Assembly: GCA_035236585.1 (NCBI GenBank)
Contig: CP141138.1
Coordinates: forward strand, 29,709,437 to 29,773,436
Source of the DNA: Warburgia ugandensis
Lineage: Eukaryota; Streptophyta; Magnoliopsida; Canellales; Canellaceae
Length of the DNA: 64,000 nucleotides
Reading direction: 5' to 3'
In this document: in pieces, positions 58,939 to 64,000 of the stretch
Layout: each line of letters starts with the position of its first letter
Position numbering within the stretch: the first letter of the stretch is position 1
Made by a program: the position numbers and the translations under genes
The notes under the pieces: generated by a model
Seen by the model: the letters and a program-made list of their open reading frames with translations, nothing else
Database searches by the model: none
What the model was told of the DNA's origin: nothing

Positions 58939-61900
58939 ATGGCGAGTCTCAACCCCGGGATCCTCCTAAAACTCCTGCAGTCCATGAATTCTGACACCAA
59001 AGTGGTCGGCGAGCACCGCTCTGTCCTACTTCAAATCGTCAGCATTGTACCCGCTCTCTCTGGTCCTGACTTATGGCCCAATAATGGCTTCTACGTCCAG
59101 CTCTCCGACTCTGCTCACTCCACGTATGTATCACTCTCCGACCGTGATAATGATCTAATCCTCGCAAACCGGCTCCAGCTTGGTCAGTTTGCCTACGTTG
59201 AGCGCCTCGACTTTGATTCCCCTGTCCCTCGTGTTTCTGGCCTACGTCCCATCCCTGGTCGCCACCAGTTCGTCGGAAGTCCTGAACCTCTCATTGCTAA
59301 AATCTCTCCATCCAAACGAGGTTTTGTTATTCAACCCGTTTCTGATTCCGACCGTTCTCTGGACCCTGTTTCTGCTTACATCTACAACAACAAAATACCC
59401 CAACAAGATGGGGAAAAGCTAGAAAACCCAATTCAGGATGAAAAGGGGTCTACTGATGGGCTTCGCGCAGTTTTTGCTCCAAGGGAGAATGTTCCCGCTG
59501 CAGGGGATTCTGAAAAGAAGAAGGTTCCTGTTGAGAAACGTCGGTTTTCTTCTCCAGCAGCTGCTAAGGATCGGAGATCAACATCAACTGGTAAGAGGAA
59601 TGGTGCCCCAGAAAGAGAGAATTCGCCTGCACCAGTGCGGAAGGGAAGTTCAAGGCCGTCATCTCCAGTCCCATCCAAGTCTGAAGTGCCAAGTTTGGTT
59701 GCAGCTCGCGATGAGAATCGGAGATCAGCAAGGGAGCCAGCAATTGTTGTGCCGTCGAGGTATCGGCAGCCGTCACCGAGTGGGAGGAAGCAGGCATCTC
59801 CAAATGGAAGGAGAATGTCACTGTCTCCTGGGAGGAGGCTTTCTGGAGGGCTGAAGGTTGCACCTGCCGGTTTAAATGCTGCTTGTGTAGATTCAGCTAG
59901 TAAGAAGAAGATGGCAACCATTGCAGTAGGAATTTCAAAGGTTTCAGATGCGATTGTTGGATCAGCTAAGGCAAATAGGAAGAGCTGGGAAGACCCTTTA
60001 GTGGTTCCAACATCTACTGAGCAGAAAGAGAAGGGAGTGTCAAAAAATAAACCAAATTTGCAATCTATTATGCGAACACAGGTATCTATAATCTATCTGA
60101 GTTTTTCATTTGCGTGCAATTTTATTTGCTTCCACTTCGCCTTTTGTTTTCTAATTAATCAAGTGATTTTAGCATATTTGTTCTCAATTTGATATTTGAA
60201 TCTGTTGGGTTCTTGAAAGTATCCATCTTGAGTGAACCTATATCTGTTTATCTGCTTCTTCTTTTTCTTTTCTATTTTGTTCCTTCAGATAGCTAGTAGC
60301 TCTCGTTTGTTTTCTGAACTTTCTTGAATTTGTATGTCGTGGATTATTGCTCATGAATTTTAAACATCAAGCACCGTGAAGTGACCATCTCCTTAAGGAT
60401 GCTGGTACAGAAACCACACATTAGGCATTGCAACCATTTCAGGTGCAAAATGCTTCCACTTATGGTGGTAAAAATACAACTCCATTTTTATATCTTGAAG
60501 TAGTAGAAGTCAGCTGTTGTATAGAATCAAATTTTCTGCGCGATTGTATGGTTTGTGTTCAGTTTTTGTTAAACAGGAAACAAATATAAATACTCTTCAG
60601 TCGTTTTGTATGAATAATGCAAATTGCTTATTTATAGATTTCACAGAGATCAAATTGTCAAATTGAAGCAACAATTTTAGAATTAACAACCATCACTATA
60701 AATTCACGAAATAGAAATCTTTGTTGATTCACTCCGATCAACTTTTGATGGGTCCAACATACTGGAATTCTTATCAACAATGAAATGACAAACTGGAAAA
60801 TACATTGTTGTTGAGCCACTTAAATCATTTAGCTAACAGAGCAGTTCTGCAATCTTCCTCTTATTTACTTTCCTTCTTGTAATCCAAGGCTTTTGGTAAA
60901 GGCAGTGGGATTCTCATTCAGTTGACAGTTCATGTTGGAGAAAAATGCTGCAAATGGTTCAAGGTTGGTAGCTTGGCACAAATTGGGCCGTTGCTTTGAT
61001 AGGAGTTGAATAACTTTGTTATGAGAAAATGGAGCTCTCACATCTATATATTGGATATAAATTTCAAACCTGTCATTTCCTCTGCTCTAGTAATCAAGTC
61101 TACAGATTCAGGTCTTTGAAAAATGGGGAAACTTTGTACCTCTAGCATGCAGAGTTTTTAGAAGTCGAAGTAATGACAGTAATTCGTAAAAGCTCTGTGA
61201 TGAGCAGGTTTGCAAAAATGCAGAAGCCGATGTCATCCTGATCATAATTCTAACTGTGAAATAAACTACTGGCTAGTAATTGAAAACTGTAGATCAAACT
61301 CTCCATCTTGAAAAATGTTTATATTGTAGGTCATGTGTATCTGCCAAGGTATTCTCGACATGCAGTAGCCATCAATCTACAAAATAAGTGCCTTGCTTCA
61401 CAGCAAGAGGCGGGTGCATGTCCATTCACCATTAAAGAAACAGAACCTGTGTGCTTTTCGGTTGAATTTTTGCTTTTCCTACTCTTCATATTTGTCCTTC
61501 TGATCCATCAAATGGATTTTCTTTTGCCGAAGAACTTTTGGTCTCAGCTAACATTGTATTTTGATGTAATATGTAATTTCCAGGCTGCTATGTCAAGGAG
61601 GTTGAGCGATGCAAAACAGGACATCTTAAGCAATGAGAAGCCAGTACCATGTTGCAAGATTGAGTGTCTTCCTGTATCAGAAAAGCCAAGCCATGCAGCT
61701 GCAAGAGTGATTGTTCATGACCGGAAGTGGACAGATGGCAGCATGCTGCTGGATGGTGTTCCTCCTAACTTAGCAAAGCTTGGAAAGGTACGAGCTTCAT
61801 ATTTATTAGACCAACCAACAGATTATTTTCCATCTTCTAGAATTCTACTAAGAAATTTTCTTTTGTTTGGTTTTGCAGGAGGCTCTGCAGAGGCGAATCA

Positions 61901-63385
61901 TTGCATCTACAGCTGCAGCTGAGGCCCTGGAAGAAGCCTCTGCTACTGAATGTATTGTAAGGAATTTGAGGTAAAAATCACAACTATTCTGATTGAAGAG
62001 GATCATCACTTCAATTTGATACCATTTCCCATTAAAATTAAGACAGCAAGTTAAAGTGAGTGCAGGAGATAAGATGTTGGTTTCTATTAAGATCGAGGGG
62101 GTGAAAACGAAATGGTAGTCCTTGGACAGAAAAAGCTTTTGGGTATAACTGCTCTAGAAATTGTTGATAAGTTGGGAGGTTAAATTAACTATTTTAGACA
62201 TAACTGATGTAATTTTGACAAGGATGTGGGCAATTCGCATTGTATGGCGAATTCTTCTTTGTCGTGTCCATAGCTCAGAGTGACAGGCCAAACCAGATGA
62301 AAATGGGCCTATGGTATTTTGCTGCCCATGATCCAACACTCACTTGTGTTAGAGAATCCTAAACAATTAAGCAGCAATTTAAGTGAATGGCTAGGATTTT
62401 CTGATCCAAATTGATTCGTGGAGCATGATGTATCTGTCCTGAGCCAATAAAAAGCAATATATAATTTCTCCATAGCAACTTTGGGTCAGCAGGGCAAATT
62501 CAAAGGTGTAGTCCCGCTGGTGGAGAATGTCTACTTGAGAACAACTTTGGGCCCAGAAAACTCTTTCAGAAGATCAGATTTTGTCTTTCGTTCGATCGTC
62601 AGCATGTTCACTTCTTATTTCATCTTTGAAACTGACTTTAGGCTTTTTATTTCATCAGCATGTTCTCTGATCTCTGTTCTTCATCGAAAGCCAAGAATCC
62701 TCTGTCCGTGATTGACCGATTCCTATCTATCTACGAAGATGTTGTTAAGTCATTGACATTAGCTGAATCGCTGGTCATTCGCCGCAGCTCCAACGGTGAC
62801 CAGGAGCCATCAGATGCAGTGTCCACTGAGCGATCAAAGTCCCTCTCTCTATGGGTTGAAGCTGTACTAGCTACCGATCTGAATGTCGTCTCTCTCTTAA
62901 GCAACCAGTCTGAGGACTCTCCAAAGCTTTCGAACTCCGAGAACGTAGTCACCTCGCCTCCAAGAACAAGTGTATCGAAGAGGCAGTTTCTCAGCACTCC
63001 AGCCAAAAAAAATGTAAAGGTCTCATCGCCATTGCCATCTTTGAATTCTGTTTCATGGACGAGGGGGTACGGACTCAGTGAGACAGCCGAGCTTGCGAGG
63101 AATCTACGGCAAGAAATGCAGTTGTGGCTGCTACGGTTCGTTGAGGAAGCCTTGGATGCCGGATTCCAGGGAGGTAGTTGGAGAGCATTTCTTCAGGAAA
63201 GCAACGGTCATGTGGCGATGATCTTGTCGCAGTTGAAGAGAGTAAATGAATGGTTGGATCGGGTGGGAGGGAAGCGAGAGGAGGAGATTTCGTCGTTGAC
63301 AGAGACGATAGAGCGGTTGAAGCGGAAGATCTACGAATTTGTTATTCATCACGTAGGGACCAGTTCATTATCCCTCGATCTATGA
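58939..63385 (+). CDS. DUF936 family protein, four exons, 721 residues
   Basis: Coding exons are 58939-60081, 61584-61787, 61879-61970 and 62659-63385; all introns are GT-AG and the phases (0, 0, 2) keep the frame, giving 2,166 bp with stop. The protein starts [19 protein letters not shown], the hallmark of plant DUF936 proteins, with an N-terminal conserved domain at about 1-125 ([51 protein letters not shown]). Residues about 190-340 are Ser/Pro/Arg/Lys-rich and probably disordered ([12 protein letters not shown]). The second conserved part begins near 345 (SWEDPLV) and includes [20 protein letters not shown] (430-449), [18 protein letters not shown] and a C-terminal helical region with [13 protein letters not shown] and [13 protein letters not shown]. 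No signal peptide or membrane segment is seen. Molecular function is not established for the family. The ATG at 58939 is chosen because family homology begins there. It is the only intact gene in the window. Confidence 0.95.
60082..61583 (+). other. Intron 1 of the DUF936 gene (1,502 bp)
   Basis: The donor is ACACAG/GTATCT and the acceptor AATTTCCAG/GCTGCT; both fit plant consensus and join codons in phase 0. The intron is T-rich. An open frame from 61308 that runs into exon 2 is a chance extension through the intron end. No nested element was recognised. Confidence 0.9.
61971..62658 (+). other. Intron 3 of the DUF936 gene (688 bp)
   Basis: The donor is TTTGAG/GTAAAA and the acceptor TTTCATCAG/CATGTT. 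The junction codon is split AG/C and gives Ser, restoring VRNLSMFSDL, which fits the family. Intron 2 (61788-61878, 91 bp) is a short ordinary plant intron. Confidence 0.9.
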
Positions 63386-64000
63386 GTTCATCGTTATTCT
63401 GCATGCAGTGATGGAAACTTGATCACTCTTGCTTCACTTCCAACAACTTCGTCCTACCTCCTTCTCAGGACATAGATTTGGTTTTCCTGCCTTACTGTTT
63501 CTATCGGATGTTCTGACAATGCAAATAAGTTTGCCTCATTGCTCTGGTACTACCCTTCATCTTTGGATCCTACAGGCAAAAGGTCCTTTCAGTTTTCCTC
63601 CCAGCCATAGTAGGTTTTGGTTTTTAAGCCTCGGGCTTGCAGAACTCATTTTTCTTCTTCTAATGTTCTTCAACAAGTATAGTTGCGCTGTACTTGTTTT
63701 ACAAATAAGGTAAAAAGGCTTCAGTGTAGATGGCCGTTGGATTAGGGTGTTAATTAAATTTACCTGGAATGTTTCTCAATATATTTGCTTTATTGAGTAT
63801 GATGATCGAACGTGAACTTATAACTTAGTTCATTAGGTTTGCTACATTATTCCACAAGTGTCAGGGAGATTGCTACATGACAACTGACCACAAGTCAGTC
63901 ACACTAACTGGGCATCTACAAAGGGCTTCGCTGACAAGCTGTAACAATGGATGCAGCCAACAACCAACCCAAAACAAAACCAAAAGCGAGAGAGAATGGC
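63386..64000 (+). other. 3' flank of the DUF936 gene
   Basis: The first 300-350 bases are T-rich and look like a 3' UTR. No canonical AATAAA was seen; the nearest signal-like word is AAATAAGG at 63702. Frame 63429-63713 is chance. From about 63720 to the end no gene or repeat was recognised. Confidence 0.45.

Noticed and set aside
59433-59921. 162-codon antisense frame in exon 1 of the DUF936 gene
   Set aside because: It mirrors the Ser/Pro/Arg-rich coding strand and has no domain; a shadow of the real exon.
61308-61922. 204-codon frame spanning intron 1, exon 2 and intron 2
   Set aside because: It coincides with exon 2 in the middle but its ends lie in introns with good splice sites; a chance extension.

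Overview
This is nuclear DNA from a flowering plant. It is about 63 kb of strongly AT-rich, repeat-dense intergenic sequence with one intact host gene at the right end. The plant assignment rests on a spliced gene of the plant-specific DUF936 family (58939-63385, +, four exons) and on plant-type transposons: Athila- and Tat-lineage Ty3/gypsy elements, an RTE-like LINE and a PIF/Harbinger transposon. Moderate GC in the exons and long AT-rich introns fit a non-grass angiosperm. I cannot name the species.

Layout: (i) 0.15-2.2 kb, a decayed PIF/Harbinger transposon on the minus strand (DDE transposase plus Myb/SANT-like protein). (ii) 2.2-8.3 kb, unassigned AT-rich DNA with four local tandem arrays. 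(iii) 8.3-17.1 kb, a plus-strand Tat-lineage gag-protease pseudogene. Its protease is interrupted by a 5,976-bp LTR retrotransposon (11023-16998) bounded by the target duplication AATAC; the protease reading frame resumes on the far side. (iv) 17.1-25.7 kb, a minus-strand Athila-type element with a complete 3' LTR, a deleted pol, a tRNA-Asp-type primer-binding site and a truncated 5' LTR. (v) 25.7-27.7 kb, a minus-strand gypsy gag-protease remnant, then an RTE-like LINE (27.7-30.3 kb, minus). (vi) 30.4-36.1 kb, a probable copia-type LTR carrying a hairpin array and interrupted by a large LTR (31323-35550, duplication CTCTC), which itself holds an Athila-family LTR fragment. (vii) 36.1-40.4 kb, unassigned DNA with a (CT)35 tract and two long minisatellites. 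(viii) 40.4-56.5 kb, a minus-strand Athila element whose 3' part is split by two later solo LTRs (44085-47383 and 48425-53292), with decayed RT, RNase H and integrase. Its RT ends abruptly against a copia gag fragment. (ix) 56.8-58.9 kb, intergenic DNA and the promoter/leader of the host gene. (x) 58.9-63.4 kb, the DUF936 gene, then its 3' flank.

No transposon frame looks able to make a working enzyme; catalytic residues are lost and frames are broken throughout. The main interest is the insertion order, readable from target duplications, rejoined frames and paralogous empty sites, and the number of internal tandem arrays. I found no tRNA, rRNA, CRISPR array or multi-gene system, and nothing I would call a new biological system.
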